Assembly (NCBI RefSeq): GCF_029633915.1
Contig: NZ_CP091092.1
Span: 992,001 to 1,056,000, forward strand
Length of the DNA stretch: 64,000 nucleotides
Source of the DNA: Methanomicrobium antiquum
GTDB taxonomy: Archaea; Halobacteriota; Methanomicrobia; Methanomicrobiales; Methanomicrobiaceae
Direction: 5' to 3'
Both the position numbers and the translations under genes were made by a program. Every line of letters starts with the position of its first letter. Positions within the stretch are counted from its first letter, which is position 1. A model generated the notes under the pieces. It saw only the letters and a list, made by a program, of their open reading frames with translations, was not told where the DNA came from and made no database searches. This document shows positions 49,008-59,429 of the stretch, piece after piece.

Positions 49008-51479
49008 TTAATTTTTCAAATTTGATTCGAGAAGATTTTTAACAATGCTTATAAAATTATCTTCAGAAAAGCCATCTTTTGTAATGTATGCATTTGCACC
49101 GGAGATTAATCCCTGTTTTTTATCTTCAGGGCTGTTAAGTGACGTTATAAGAATAACGGGAATTTTGGAGATTCGGCTTTCACTTCTAATTTTCTCGGTA
49201 AGTGTAAAGCCGCTCATTCTGGGCATATCCACATCAGATACGACAAGGTCAAAATCCCAGTTTTCTTTTAATCTTAAAAATGCTTCTGTTCCATCAGAGG
49301 CAGTTTCAACATTATGTCCTCTTTTTTTTAGCATATTTAAGATGTATTGTCTTGATGTTACAGAATCCTCCACAACCAGAATTTTAGCATAATGTTTTGG
49401 ATTGCTATTATAATTTTTAGATTTATTTACTTTCTCTGCTCCCATAACATGTTTTAAGACATATTCTATTAATTCAAGGGGATCTAATACAAGAGCAGGA
49501 ATACCGTCTCCTAATATAGCAGCACCTGAAATCTTTTTAACATGACGGAGCTGAGTACCAAGACTTCTTACAACAATCTCCTGGACTTTCATAACCTCAT
49601 CAACAATAAAGCCTATTTCTCCGACTCCATACGCAAGAATTACTACGGAAACTCTTTTTTTACTTTTTTGAACAGATCCTCTGTAATCTTTAATTCCAAG
49701 AGCATCAGAGAGTCTGATGACTCCTATCTTATTATCTTCTAATTTTATTGTCTGATGGATTAGATTGTAGTCAAGCAGGTCTGCATCAATATTTGTTACT
49801 TTTTTAACATGTTGTTTGGGAAAAACAAATTTCTGTTCACATGCTGAAACAACAAGACCTCTGAAAGTTGCAAGTTTTAAGGGCAGATTAATTGTAAATT
49901 CTGTCCCTTTGCCCAATAATGTATTTAATTTAATGTCTCCGTTTAAATGGGAGATAGTATCTGCAACTATTGCAAGACCAATTCCTCTTCCGGATATTTC
50001 TGTAATTATATTACTTGTTGTAAGCCCTGATCTGAAAATCAGATCATTTACTTCTTCCTCAGAAATTTGAGAGGCTTTTTTGTCAGTTATGATTCCTGTT
50101 TCAACAGCTTTTAATTTAATCATATTGCTGTGGATACCCCTTCCATCATCAGATATTTTTATTCCGACCTTGCTTCCTGAAAGAGTGTATATTTTTATTT
50201 TTATCTCACCTGATGGGGGTTTCCCTGCCTTAATTCTTTCCTGTGGGTCTTCAATTCCATGATCTATGCTGTTTCTTATAAGATGCATCATGGGATCTTT
50301 TAATGATTCAAGAATACGCCTGTCAATCTCAATTTTTCCACCTTCAACTTTTAAATTTACTTCTTTTCCAAGACTCTTTGAAATATCTCGAATATATTCA
50401 GGAAATGATTTAATCATTGAATTGAAGGGTAATAGAACAGCATCATGAATTAGATCAGAAATCTCGGATGTTGTTGTTTCAAGTTCAGATCTGTCAAGTT
50501 CAGAAGCCCTTATATGTCTTGATAAATGATGTTCCAGATCAGTTACAAATTCCCTGTTAAAATCCAGAAATTTTATTACATTTAAAAAACTTTTTTCAAA
50601 TAAGGGAGGCAGACCTGAAAATTCAGATGAATTTGACAATTCACGTATTTTGTACATTTCATCAAATATCTGACCGTCATTCCAGTGCCATTTCTCAAAT
50701 CCGGAGATTAAATTTTCAAGTTCTTTAATTCTCTGGGTAAAAGAAAGTCTTACTGTTAAAAGGTCATCTGATCCTAAAATCAGCCTGTCCAGTTTTTCTG
50801 ATGCAATACGAACAGTACTTTTTTTGGAATCTGTTATATCCGGGCTTTTTGTTTTTCCAGAATATGTATCTATATTCCTGTCGAAGGTACGGTAAGAGAA
50901 AGAGTCTTTGTTATCTGAAATGTTTTTATAGGAATTTTTCTCATTATCTTCAAAGACTGAGGCTTTAGAGGCTGTATCTGAAAAATTATTTTTCAAAGAT
51001 TTGTCATAAATTTTATCTGTTTCAATATTATCAGATACATCGTTTTTTCCAGTAAAAATATCATAATTTTCAGTTTTATCTTTTTTTTTGGCAGACAAAT
51101 CCTTCAGTTCTACAATTATCCCTGAAAAAGAACCTTCATCATCATTTTCTGACAGTTTTGATCTTACATATTTTATCGACTGATAAAAAGTATCAAAGGC
51201 CTTATCATCAGCTTCAAATTCATCTTTTAACATTGCAGAAAATATATTTTCCAGATTTTGGCATATTGATACAATCTGTGGTATATTTACAGCACGAGCC
51301 GCACCTTTTAAACTGTGAGTCTTTCGATAGATATTTTCAACAATATCCATATGTTTTTTTATATCAGATTTTTCAAGGACAATGAGTCCCTGAGATATAT
51401 CCTCAAGGTACTCAAAAGCCTCTTCCCTGAAAGTCTCAAGCAGTTGTTTTCGGAAGATATCATCAGTTTCTTTAGTCAT
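49008..51479 (-). CDS. cheA: CheA-type kinase fused to a receiver domain
   Basis: The 823 residues hold, in order: a phosphotransfer Hpt domain (about 10-110; His55 in KTHSLKGAARA), a disordered Asp/Ser-rich linker (about 125-220), a dimerisation region, an HATPase domain (about 385-525; LMHLIRNSIDHGIEDP, SDDGRGIHSNM, ISGRGIGLAIV), a CheW-like domain (about 530-670) and a C-terminal receiver (about 695-815; ILVVEDSVTS, VVSDVDMPRMSG). No CheY-binding P2 domain is evident. The CheA-receiver fusion is as in FrzE and WspE. It follows the receptor gene by nine bases. Confidence 0.94.
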   Translation of the reverse strand: MTKETDDIFRKQLLETFREEAFEYLEDISQGLIVLEKSDIKKHMDIVENIYRKTHSLKGAARAVNIPQIVSICQNLENIFSAMLKDEFEADDKAFDTFYQSIKYVRSKLSENDDEGSFSGIIVELKDLSAKKKDKTENYDIFTGKNDVSDNIETDKIYDKSLKNNFSDTASKASVFEDNEKNSYKNISDNKDSFSYRTFDRNIDTYSGKTKSPDITDSKKSTVRIASEKLDRLILGSDDLLTVRLSFTQRIKELENLISGFEKWHWNDGQIFDEMYKIRELSNSSEFSGLPPLFEKSFLNVIKFLDFNREFVTDLEHHLSRHIRASELDRSELETTTSEISDLIHDAVLLPFNSMIKSFPEYIRDISKSLGKEVNLKVEGGKIEIDRRILESLKDPMMHLIRNSIDHGIEDPQERIKAGKPPSGEIKIKIYTLSGSKVGIKISDDGRGIHSNMIKLKAVETGIITDKKASQISEEEVNDLIFRSGLTTSNIITEISGRGIGLAIVADTISHLNGDIKLNTLLGKGTEFTINLPLKLATFRGLVVSACEQKFVFPKQHVKKVTNIDADLLDYNLIHQTIKLEDNKIGVIRLSDALGIKDYRGSVQKSKKRVSVVILAYGVGEIGFIVDEVMKVQEIVVRSLGTQLRHVKKISGAAILGDGIPALVLDPLELIEYVLKHVMGAEKVNKSKNYNSNPKHYAKILVVEDSVTSRQYILNMLKKRGHNVETASDGTEAFLRLKENWDFDLVVSDVDMPRMSGFTLTEKIRSESRISKIPVILITSLNSPEDKKQGLISGANAYITKDGFSEDNFISIVKNLLESNLKN

Positions 51480-51488
51480 AGAACTATT

Positions 51489-53873
51489 CTATACGCGGAA
51501 TTTTTCTGTAATATTCTTAAGTCTTGTACCAAGTTCATGAAGGTCTTCTGCGGTTTTTTCAGCCTGACGTGTGATTTCAAGATTTTTCTGTGCAGCATCC
51601 CGAATATTTACCATAGCAGTAGATATTTGATCCATTCCGGAAACCTGCTCTTGTATTGAAGATGCACTTTCAATTGAAGCTTTTGATGAATCTGCAATAG
51701 ATCCTGCAAGAACCTCGATTGCCTCGGAAGCTTCACGGGCGAGAGATACAGCATCAGATACCGATTTGTTGCCCTGCTCTGTTGATACAACTGTTGATGA
51801 AACGCCTCTTTGAATATCAGTAAGAATTGTTCTTATCTTTGATGTAGCCTGTTTGGACTGTTCTGCAAGATCATGAATCTCATGAGCAACAACTGCAAAA
51901 CCTCTTCCAAGTTCGCCAGCTTTTGCGGCTTCAATGGATGCGTTCACAGCAAGCAGATTTGATCTCTCAGAGATATCTGTAACCGTTGCAATAATCTCAC
52001 CTATAGCCTGGCTCTGTTCAGAGAGTTTGATAACATTGAGTCCCACCTGATTCATCTGTCTTTGAATCTGATTCATTCCGTCAAGGATTTCTTTTACTGA
52101 CTTCTGGCCGTCAATAGAAACTTCTATTGCTTTCATTGCCTTTTCTGAAACAGATTGCGTTTTCAAACTGACCAGATCCGTTTTTTTCCTTACAAGCTCT
52201 ACTGTATCTGATGTTGAATTAACAGTAGTTGCAGTCTGCATACTGGCAGATGAAAGCTGATTTGTGACTTCCAAAATATCACTTGATGCAGATGAAAGGA
52301 CTGATACACCTTCATAAATCTCTTCTGATATAAGTTTCATGAGACGTGACAATTCAATACCAATTGTGTTTAAGGCATCACGGTATGCAATAAAATCTCC
52401 GGCAACAGGGATTTTTTCATCAAATCTTGCTGTGAAATCTCCGGATGCATAATATCTTGCAAGACGCATCGCTTCATTTACAGGTTCTGTTATTGACTCA
52501 AGAGTTTTGTTAAAACCCGCAATAATCATCTTATATCCGCCTCTGAACTCTTTTTCATTGCCTCTTACAGATAAATCTCCTGCCCTTGCAGCATCTGTCA
52601 TTTTTATTGTTTCTTTGTGAAGGTGATCAAGAGACTGCATCATCATCTTTAGTGCAGGGCGGATTTCATCATTTTCATCAGTAACAGGAAAATCTTTAAT
52701 ATATTCTCCCCTGGCAATGCTTTTGATATTTCCTACAATATTCACCTGAAGGTCATCGGCAAATTCATCCATTGTCCTTGCCATAACACCTATTTCATCC
52801 TTTCTGCGGGTATTAAGTCTGGTGGATAAATGTCCGTTTCTTAAGTCCTTAATCATCTCGACAACCTGTTGAAGAGGCTCTGAAATAGAGCGTCCAAAGG
52901 TAACTGCAATAAAAACTCCTATGCAGATAAAAATTGCACAAACAATAACAATACTATTTCGAATAGTTTCAATAGGCCCTGTAAAATCATTTAAATCTGC
53001 TCTTGAAATTATAAACCAGTCAAGAGGTTCATAATAGACATAAGCATCAAAATAATTGTTTTCTTCATCCTCACGAACAAAGCCTCCTTCCCTGTTGTCA
53101 AGCATATCATGGAAATATATTTGATCAGAGATATTCTGGCCTTCCATTGTCGGGTGCACCAAAACATTTCCGGCACTGTCAACAACATACATAAAACCGT
53201 TTGTTCCAACAACAGTATTTTTTATACTATCTTTAACAACTGCCAGGGTTTCTCCTTCTTCTGTTCCAACAAATAAAATCCCAATTATATCTCCGTTTAT
53301 GTCGCGAATTGGCTCATAGGCTGTTACATAGTTGACGCCAAAAAGCTCTCTTTTGCCATAATATGTTTCACCATTATTTACAGTAACATCATAAACATTT
53401 TCTGTAAGACGTGTTCCTACAGCCCTCGAACCATCTGTATCTTTGACATTTGTTGATATTCGTATTGCATAACTGTCATTGAAAACCTGGAATATTGTGG
53501 CCGCTCCCCCGACAAGATCCTGCACCTGATCTACTATCTGAAAATTATCATTGGCAACATATTTTTCACCTGTATCTGTAGTTAAGACCATCTTGCCGTC
53601 AATAATCTCAGGTTTTCCTTTTTCATAAAAATTCTGTCTTAGAACGTTTAGATCACTATTTACTTTATTGATTGTCAGTTTGTAAACATCATTGGTCCAC
53701 CCTTTCATATCATTGACCTGGGTTGTCAGAAGAGTTTCAGTTTCCTCGTTGATAACACCGCTTGAACTGGAGTATGCAACAATTCCTATTGAAAGTGAGG
53801 GCAGAATAGATAAAAACAGACAGATTACTAAAATCTTTGTTCCTACTTTCATATTTGAAAAAAAATCAGCCAT
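51489..53873 (-). CDS. Methyl-accepting chemoreceptor with Cache sensor and several HAMP domains
   Basis: The 794-residue receptor has a membrane helix at about residues 13-36, an extracellular Cache-type sensor (about 40-300, with [13 protein letters not shown] and FVGTEEGE), a second helix at about 308-330, a HAMP domain and at least two more HAMP-like repeats (about 335-530), then a long helical signalling domain (about 530-794). The hairpin tip is [41 protein letters not shown], close to the FrzCD type. No C-terminal CheR-tethering pentapeptide is present; the protein ends ITEKFRV. Ligands are unknown. Confidence 0.94.
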   Translation of the reverse strand: MADFFSNMKVGTKILVICLFLSILPSLSIGIVAYSSSSGVINEETETLLTTQVNDMKGWTNDVYKLTINKVNSDLNVLRQNFYEKGKPEIIDGKMVLTTDTGEKYVANDNFQIVDQVQDLVGGAATIFQVFNDSYAIRISTNVKDTDGSRAVGTRLTENVYDVTVNNGETYYGKRELFGVNYVTAYEPIRDINGDIIGILFVGTEEGETLAVVKDSIKNTVVGTNGFMYVVDSAGNVLVHPTMEGQNISDQIYFHDMLDNREGGFVREDEENNYFDAYVYYEPLDWFIISRADLNDFTGPIETIRNSIVIVCAIFICIGVFIAVTFGRSISEPLQQVVEMIKDLRNGHLSTRLNTRRKDEIGVMARTMDEFADDLQVNIVGNIKSIARGEYIKDFPVTDENDEIRPALKMMMQSLDHLHKETIKMTDAARAGDLSVRGNEKEFRGGYKMIIAGFNKTLESITEPVNEAMRLARYYASGDFTARFDEKIPVAGDFIAYRDALNTIGIELSRLMKLISEEIYEGVSVLSSASSDILEVTNQLSSASMQTATTVNSTSDTVELVRKKTDLVSLKTQSVSEKAMKAIEVSIDGQKSVKEILDGMNQIQRQMNQVGLNVIKLSEQSQAIGEIIATVTDISERSNLLAVNASIEAAKAGELGRGFAVVAHEIHDLAEQSKQATSKIRTILTDIQRGVSSTVVSTEQGNKSVSDAVSLAREASEAIEVLAGSIADSSKASIESASSIQEQVSGMDQISTAMVNIRDAAQKNLEITRQAEKTAEDLHELGTRLKNITEKFRV

Positions 53874-53998
53874 TTAACCAGACCTCCGCTACATTATAAA
53901 AATCTGAATTTTTTATAGATTATTATTCCAATCTATTCATAGGATTAATAATTCTTTCTTTTTACATTAAAATCTTCATAAAAAAAAAGATTTTATTT

Positions 53999-55282
53999 TT
54001 AATCATCAATAATCATATCATGTGATAAAAGAAGAGCTTCTGCATCAAAGACAATTAAAGAATCATCAACTATCCCTTTTATGTATTTTCTAATATCGGC
54101 GTTGTATCTGATATCATCACTTTCCTTTATTTTTTTAGCAGGAATTGTTCCAACATCTGTAATATAATCTGCGAGTATTCCAAAAGTGATTTGTCCATTT
54201 GTTAAAACAATTACAATATTTAAATCTGTAATTCCTGTGCTTGGAAGAGAAAAAAATTTCCTTAAATCAACAAGAGAGATTATTTCGCCTCTTAGAGCGT
54301 AAATGCCTGATATGTATTCCGGAACACCAGGAACAGGTGTTAATCTGTCATAAATTAAAACTTCCCGAATATATTTCATTTCAAATGCATATTCTTTATA
54401 CATTATTCTGAAACGAAGAAGATCAATTGTTTCATCCTCCCATGATTCTGTCTGACTTTTTGCAATCTGTTTGCTTCTATTATCCAGGATTTTTTTTATC
54501 TCTTTAGGCGTTATAGATTTTTCATCCGATGTGTAGAACTGTGCCAGATTCTGTTTGAGATTTTCTTTTTTTGGGATAATTAATTCATTACTGTTTTTTG
54601 ACTGCAAAGAGTCGTTATAAGTGTCAGAATCAACTATCTCTTTATAGTTCATAGAAGATTGGTTATTTTTAATATATTTGATATTATTTCTATTTTTAAT
54701 CATTTCATATTCAGGCATATTTAAAAGATTTTTAAACATTCCCATACTTCCATATCTGATGAATCTCCCGGGTTCTTCTATTAACAGTATAACGCCTGTG
54801 GCCAAATCTCCTATGTATATTTTTAGACCATTATTATCATACTTTATGTGTTCTTCGCTTTTTTTATGATTTTTTTCTGTTAGTAAATCTTCTCTTCCAT
54901 ATACTCCGATTATACTTCTGACCCATAATGAGGAATGCCTGAATTGTTCATTTGAACCACTGTCAATTATTATCAGGTTGTCAGTTGTTGAAGGCTTTGC
55001 TACCTGTTCTCCAAAAAAATTAATGATTGAATATACCGGGATTTCTTCACCATGATATGAAAAAAAGCCTTCAATCTCTCTTGAAATATCATCATTTGAT
55101 TTTGATGAGGATTCATCGTTAGTTTTAGATTTTTGAGTTATATCCAGCATTCTTAGAACAAATGTAATCTTTGAAAGAGGAATTGCGCAGAGCAGATCTC
55201 CGGCTATGAACAATAGTACGTGATCTGTTAAATCTTCCGGCATTATTTGCTTAAGATTTTTTAGAGATTGTGAGTAAGGCAT
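53999..55282 (-). CDS. Protein with two CheW domains
   Basis: CheW domains couple receptors to CheA. The 427-residue protein has one N-terminal CheW domain (about residues 17-165; LLFIAGDLLCAIPLSKITFVLRM, IPVYSIINFFGE), a charged Asn/Lys-rich linker (about 190-265), and a second CheW domain (about 280-427; RFRIMYKEYAFEMKYIREVLIYDRLTPVPGVPEYISGIYALRG, IISLVDLRKFF). The first is less conserved. Two domains on one chain could bridge two receptor-kinase units. It is the first gene of the signalling cluster, 125 bases before the receptor. Confidence 0.9.
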   Translation of the reverse strand: MPYSQSLKNLKQIMPEDLTDHVLLFIAGDLLCAIPLSKITFVLRMLDITQKSKTNDESSSKSNDDISREIEGFFSYHGEEIPVYSIINFFGEQVAKPSTTDNLIIIDSGSNEQFRHSSLWVRSIIGVYGREDLLTEKNHKKSEEHIKYDNNGLKIYIGDLATGVILLIEEPGRFIRYGSMGMFKNLLNMPEYEMIKNRNNIKYIKNNQSSMNYKEIVDSDTYNDSLQSKNSNELIIPKKENLKQNLAQFYTSDEKSITPKEIKKILDNRSKQIAKSQTESWEDETIDLLRFRIMYKEYAFEMKYIREVLIYDRLTPVPGVPEYISGIYALRGEIISLVDLRKFFSLPSTGITDLNIVIVLTNGQITFGILADYITDVGTIPAKKIKESDDIRYNADIRKYIKGIVDDSLIVFDAEALLLSHDMIIDD

Positions 55283-55631
55283 ATTCTAATTGAGTTATTG
55301 ACTTTTCATTTAATAAATTTTAGTGAATGTAAAAAAAAAGAAAAATCCCATTAAATTCTCTGATTAAAAAATACAACATATATAACTTTTAAAATTAAAA
55401 TTTATCCTGTAAATCAACTTAGATTTTTATGATGGACTTTTATGATTCATTTTTTTAGAAGTGTTTTAAAAAAATTACTGCAATTTAAATTGCAGTTTTT
55501 GATTAAATTTATTAGAGGATTTATCCGTCTGAAATTTGTTTGAACAACAAACAAACCCATCAGTGATAAATTATGGTTGCCAGATAAAAATCTGACAGTT
55601 TTTGATTTGGGTTCAGGATATTGTGTACAAC
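55283..55631. other. 349-base intergenic region ahead of the CheW gene
   Basis: AT-rich DNA between the fdhB stop and the double-CheW start. It contains a perfect 20-base palindrome (listed separately), a likely minus-strand promoter zone near 55330-55400 and no gene. Confidence 0.5.
55477..55496. terminator. Perfect 20-base palindrome after fdhB
   Basis: ACTGCAATTTAAATTGCAGT is self-complementary with no mismatch. On the fdhB (minus) strand it is followed by AATTTTTTT, so a hairpin plus U run forms about 140 bases after the stop. A dimeric regulator could also bind such a site upstream of the double-CheW gene. Confidence 0.5.
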
Positions 55632-56876
55632 TTAGTTTTTACTAAATATGTTAAAAATCTGGTCATCACCAGTGTCATTTAGACGTTTTCTCTCAACCGG
55701 CTCTTCTACAAGTGAAAGCAGTGGAAGATCCATATTAACACCAGGAACGTAACCGAACATATTCTCCATTTCAACCTGAATTGCATGCATGTAAAGAGCA
55801 TTTGGAATATCCATTGCACAAAGTTCTTCACACTGACCACAATTTATACAGGAATCTGATATATGTGAGTATCTGATTAAATGGAACATAAATGGTGGAG
55901 GGATCTGTCCCGGAGTAACAAGATAGGGTTTCTTTGTAGAACACTCGACACAATAGCAGATAGGACAGTTTTCAATACATGCATAACATTTTATGCATCT
56001 TGAGGTCTCGTCCATTATAAACTTCAGACGGTCCTTGCCTTCGCCGAGTTTTGCAAACTGTTCTGCACGTGCCTTGTCGGCAAGTTTGAACATTGAGTTT
56101 TCGATCTTTGCCCTGATTGCAATACCCTGTGGATCTGCGTCAGTAGTTTCAATTGCACCGGATGAAGATGCTTTAGAGACCAGTTCTGCACCTTTGTCAG
56201 AGCATACTTCCACAAATGTTGCTTTTCCGGCTTTATCTCCAATAACACCCCAGTTACCACATGCAATGTCACACTGTCTTGGAACTTTTGTTTTACAGCG
56301 TTGGCAATTGGCACGACGTCCGAATCCTTCTTCTTCAAGGTCATCGATTTTTATACCTTTGTGCTCACCATCTTTTGTGATGATAATGAACTGACCTTTA
56401 TCTATTTCTTCTTTTACAACATTGTCTGGGTTAATTCCAAACTTTTCCTCAATCATTCTTCTTCCTGCAACAGGGCTTATTGAACCACCGCAGTTAAGAC
56501 CAATTGAGTATATGTTGTCAAGGTTGATTTGCTGTCTTTTTGCAAGTTCATAAAGTGCTTTTGCATCGCAACCCTTCAGGGTTACAGCAATTTTCATATC
56601 TTTTGCACCATTGAGGAACTTTTTTATATGTTTTGGCAGTAGAAGAGTGCCGCAGTGGAGTGAACCGCCAAGTCTGTCCATATCTTCAGGTTTTGTGATA
56701 AATGCAGGTTTTGCAGTATAGATATCATAACCTTTTTCAACTGCAAATACTGCATCAACAAGGCCGGTTTCAAGGGCGTTTTTAAGAATTGCAGTTACTG
56801 CACCGCCACATTCTCCTCTTTCAAGACATGCGGGATCTTTTGCCCATGCCAGTAACATATCACCTTTTGCTGTCAT
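55632..56876 (-). CDS. fdhB: Formate dehydrogenase beta subunit (F420-reducing type)
   Basis: FdhB takes electrons from the formate-oxidising subunit and passes them to coenzyme F420. The 414 residues combine an FrhB-like F420/FAD region (about 10-250, with SLHCGTLLLPKHIKKFL and TLKGCDAKALYEL) with two [4Fe-4S] sites near the C-terminus (CIKCYACIENCPICYC at about 294-309 and CINCGQCEELCAMDIP at about 348-363). It follows fdhA by two bases on the same strand. The enzyme is cytoplasmic in methanogens and may join the heterodisulfide reductase complex. Confidence 0.95.
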   Translation of the reverse strand: MTAKGDMLLAWAKDPACLERGECGGAVTAILKNALETGLVDAVFAVEKGYDIYTAKPAFITKPEDMDRLGGSLHCGTLLLPKHIKKFLNGAKDMKIAVTLKGCDAKALYELAKRQQINLDNIYSIGLNCGGSISPVAGRRMIEEKFGINPDNVVKEEIDKGQFIIITKDGEHKGIKIDDLEEEGFGRRANCQRCKTKVPRQCDIACGNWGVIGDKAGKATFVEVCSDKGAELVSKASSSGAIETTDADPQGIAIRAKIENSMFKLADKARAEQFAKLGEGKDRLKFIMDETSRCIKCYACIENCPICYCVECSTKKPYLVTPGQIPPPFMFHLIRYSHISDSCINCGQCEELCAMDIPNALYMHAIQVEMENMFGYVPGVNMDLPLLSLVEEPVERKRLNDTGDDQIFNIFSKN

Positions 56877-56878
56877 TT

Positions 56879-58945
56879 TCAGGCCTCCTGAATTTTTTCT
56901 ACCTTTATAGCACAGGCCTTGTACTCAGGAATCTTGGATACAGGATCCAGTGCATCATTTGTAAGTCTGTTTGCAGGACATTCTGCAAAGTGGAATGGCA
57001 TGAACATAACACCTTTCATGATATCTTTTGTAACCTTTGCATTAACCTCTACTTCACCACGTCTTGTTATTGCACGAACCTTCTCGCCGTTTACAATTTC
57101 AAGTTCCTTTGCATCTTCAGGGTTGATTTCAATCCATCCGGTTGGAACCTCATGGTCAAGTGTCGGGGAGTTTCTGGTCATTGTACCTGTATGCCAGTGC
57201 CAGATTGTTCTTCCGGTTGTGAATATATATGGATATTCAGCATCGGGAACTTCTGCAGGTGCTTTCCATTCAAGTGGTGTGAGAATTCCAAGACCGTCAG
57301 CGGTTGCAAATTTCTGAGTATGCAGAATAGGTGTTCCGGGGTGGTCTACTTCAGGACATGGCCAGTGAAGTCCTTCTGGTTTTTCAAGCCTTTCATAATT
57401 CATACCGTGATATGATGGTGTAAGTTCTGCAATTTCATTGAAAACATCTTCTGATGTCTCCCATGAGAACTGGTCAGCATATCCCATTGCTGCTCCTATT
57501 TCGGCAATAATTTTCCAGTCAAGTTTTGCTTCACCAGATGGATCCTGAGCCTTCCTCCATCTCTGGACACGGCGTTCAGTTGATGTCTGTGTTCCGTCTT
57601 TTTCTGCATAGCAGGTTGCTGGCAAAACTACATCTGCAATCTGTGCTGTTTCGGTCAAGAAAATGTCCTGAACTACGAGGAATTCAAGTGATTCAAATGC
57701 ATGCTTTGCATGGTCAATGTTTGGATCAGATAAAAGCGGGTTTTCACCCATGATATACATTGCTTTAAGTTCTCCTGGGTTATCGGACATTACGTTGACC
57801 ATTGTGGTGACTTCGTATCCATTTTCTCCAGGAGCAATTCCGTCAGGGAATCCCCATGCATCTTCAAATTTTTTGTATGCAACAGGATCGATTACCTTTT
57901 GATATCCTGTGAAAACTACAGGGAGTGCTCCCATATCACAGGCACCCTGAACATTGTTCTGTCCACGAAGTGCATTTACTCCGGTTCCTGGTCTTCCAAG
58001 GTTTCCGGTTACCATCTGAAGGTTTGCTGTTGACTTTACATTGTCTACACCAACTGTATGCTGAGTGATACCCATTGAGTAAAGAAGTGCTGCACTTTCT
58101 GCTTTGGCATATACTTCTGCGGCTTCTCTAAGTTGGGCTGCCGGAATTCCGGATATCTTCTCAACATTTTCAGGAGAATATTCATCTTTCATTACAAGTG
58201 CTTTAAGCTCTTCAAAGCCCGTTGTTCTGTTTGCAATGAATTCTTTGTCTTCCCAGCCATTCTTGATGATTTCATGCATAAAGCAGTTTATAATTGCTAC
58301 ATCACTGCCTGATTTAAACTGCATGTAAATGTCAGCCTGTTTTGCAGTAGGAGTGTATCTTGGATCTGCGTAGATGACTTTTGCGCCCTTTTTCTTTGCA
58401 CGCATTACTCTACGACCAATAAGCGGGTGCTGTTCAAAAGTGTTGCTTCCAATGATAAAGACGCATTTTGCCTCTTCAATATCGGGTATTGAATTGGTCA
58501 TTGCACCTGATCCAAATACTGCTGCAAGTCCTGCTACTGTTGAAGAGTGGCAAAGACGTGCACAGTGATCAATGTGTTTTGTCTTTAATGCACCACGTGC
58601 AAATTTCATGAGTGCGTAATTATCTTCATTTGAAGTACGAGCTGATGAAAGACATGCTATTTCAGATGAATTGTAGCTTTTAAATTTCTCTGCAATAAGT
58701 TTGTATGCTTCATCCCATGAGGATTCTACGAATTTCCCGTCTTTTTTAATAAGTGGGACTGTCAGTCTGTTAAGACTGTTTATAAATTCATAAGCATATG
58801 TACCCTTGGGACATGTTTTACCTTCATTAACAGGTGATCTTTGAAAAGGAGCATTACCTACTACTTTTCCATCAACAACTGTAAGATAAAAGGTGCAACC
58901 TGTTCCACAATATGGACAGGTTGTTGGAACGTACTTTAATTCCAT
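56879..58945 (-). CDS. fdhA: Formate dehydrogenase alpha subunit (molybdopterin)
   Basis: FdhA oxidises formate to CO2 at a molybdenum or tungsten bis-pterin site. The N-terminal [4Fe-4S] motif is CPYCGTGC...CPKG (about residues 10-50). The metal ligand is Cys in DHCARLCHSSTVAGL (about residue 135), so this is a cysteine, not a selenocysteine, enzyme. The body (QNNVQGACDMGALP, GENPLLSDPN, VVLPATCYAEKDGT) and C-terminal pterin domain (TGRTIWHWHTGTMTRN) are complete at 688 residues. An AGAGGT ribosome site and a TATA box lie upstream. Confidence 0.97.
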   Translation of the reverse strand: MELKYVPTTCPYCGTGCTFYLTVVDGKVVGNAPFQRSPVNEGKTCPKGTYAYEFINSLNRLTVPLIKKDGKFVESSWDEAYKLIAEKFKSYNSSEIACLSSARTSNEDNYALMKFARGALKTKHIDHCARLCHSSTVAGLAAVFGSGAMTNSIPDIEEAKCVFIIGSNTFEQHPLIGRRVMRAKKKGAKVIYADPRYTPTAKQADIYMQFKSGSDVAIINCFMHEIIKNGWEDKEFIANRTTGFEELKALVMKDEYSPENVEKISGIPAAQLREAAEVYAKAESAALLYSMGITQHTVGVDNVKSTANLQMVTGNLGRPGTGVNALRGQNNVQGACDMGALPVVFTGYQKVIDPVAYKKFEDAWGFPDGIAPGENGYEVTTMVNVMSDNPGELKAMYIMGENPLLSDPNIDHAKHAFESLEFLVVQDIFLTETAQIADVVLPATCYAEKDGTQTSTERRVQRWRKAQDPSGEAKLDWKIIAEIGAAMGYADQFSWETSEDVFNEIAELTPSYHGMNYERLEKPEGLHWPCPEVDHPGTPILHTQKFATADGLGILTPLEWKAPAEVPDAEYPYIFTTGRTIWHWHTGTMTRNSPTLDHEVPTGWIEINPEDAKELEIVNGEKVRAITRRGEVEVNAKVTKDIMKGVMFMPFHFAECPANRLTNDALDPVSKIPEYKACAIKVEKIQEA

Positions 58946-59402
58946 ATTAACTATACCTCTACGAGTAAATCTATAAAAGGTGAATATTTAAATCATACTA
59001 TTTGTCTTTCTAAAAAAACCATTTATTTGATGCTTTTAATTAAAAAGAAGTTTAAAAAACATAATTAAAATTAATTTATATTTTTGAAAAGTTAATTATA
59101 TTCAATTAATTCTCTTGTATTTGGTGTAATGATTTTCTTTTAATTTTGGAGAATATTAAATACGCGCTATATTCTTTGTTATAATTTAAAAAAAAATAGA
59201 AACTGCTTCTTAATTAATTAGCATATTTATACTGATAATCATTGATCTATATTAGGGATGCATTTATTAAATGTAAGGCAAAAGAAAGGTCAAAAATTTT
59301 TGATTTGAAATATGTAATAATCAAAAATATTTTTTAATTTTATCTTTATCTCACCATCCGCACCATTTCAAACCATATTTTTAAATTTCGACCGCAAGAT
59401 CT
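58946..59402. other. 457-base region between fdhA and the IS1634 remnant
   Basis: The first 60 bases hold the fdhA leader and promoter (minus strand). The rest is AT-rich with no gene. A TCAAAAATTTTTGA palindrome at about 59291 and GCGCGC-type GC islands (ACGCGCTAT at 59162) stand out; the former may be near the lost end of the insertion sequence. No terminal repeat can be proven. Confidence 0.5.
58983..58994 (-). promoter_or_regulatory. Likely TATA box of the fdhAB operon
   Basis: On the minus strand GATTTAAATATT lies about 40 bases before the fdhA ATG. Initiation about 25 bases downstream would give a leader of roughly 17 bases that includes the AGAGGT ribosome site. Confidence 0.5.
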
Positions 59403-59429
59403 TTGTACTTTGAGGAAATAACGTATAAT

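Noticed and set aside
45488-55282. Archaellum-type chemotaxis operon
   Set aside because: No archaellum, CheY, CheB, CheC, CheD or CheF genes are present, and the CheA is of the receiver-fused type.
58500-58580. Selenocysteine in FdhA
   Set aside because: The metal-ligand position is encoded as an ordinary Cys codon (HCARLCHSS) and there is no in-frame TGA.
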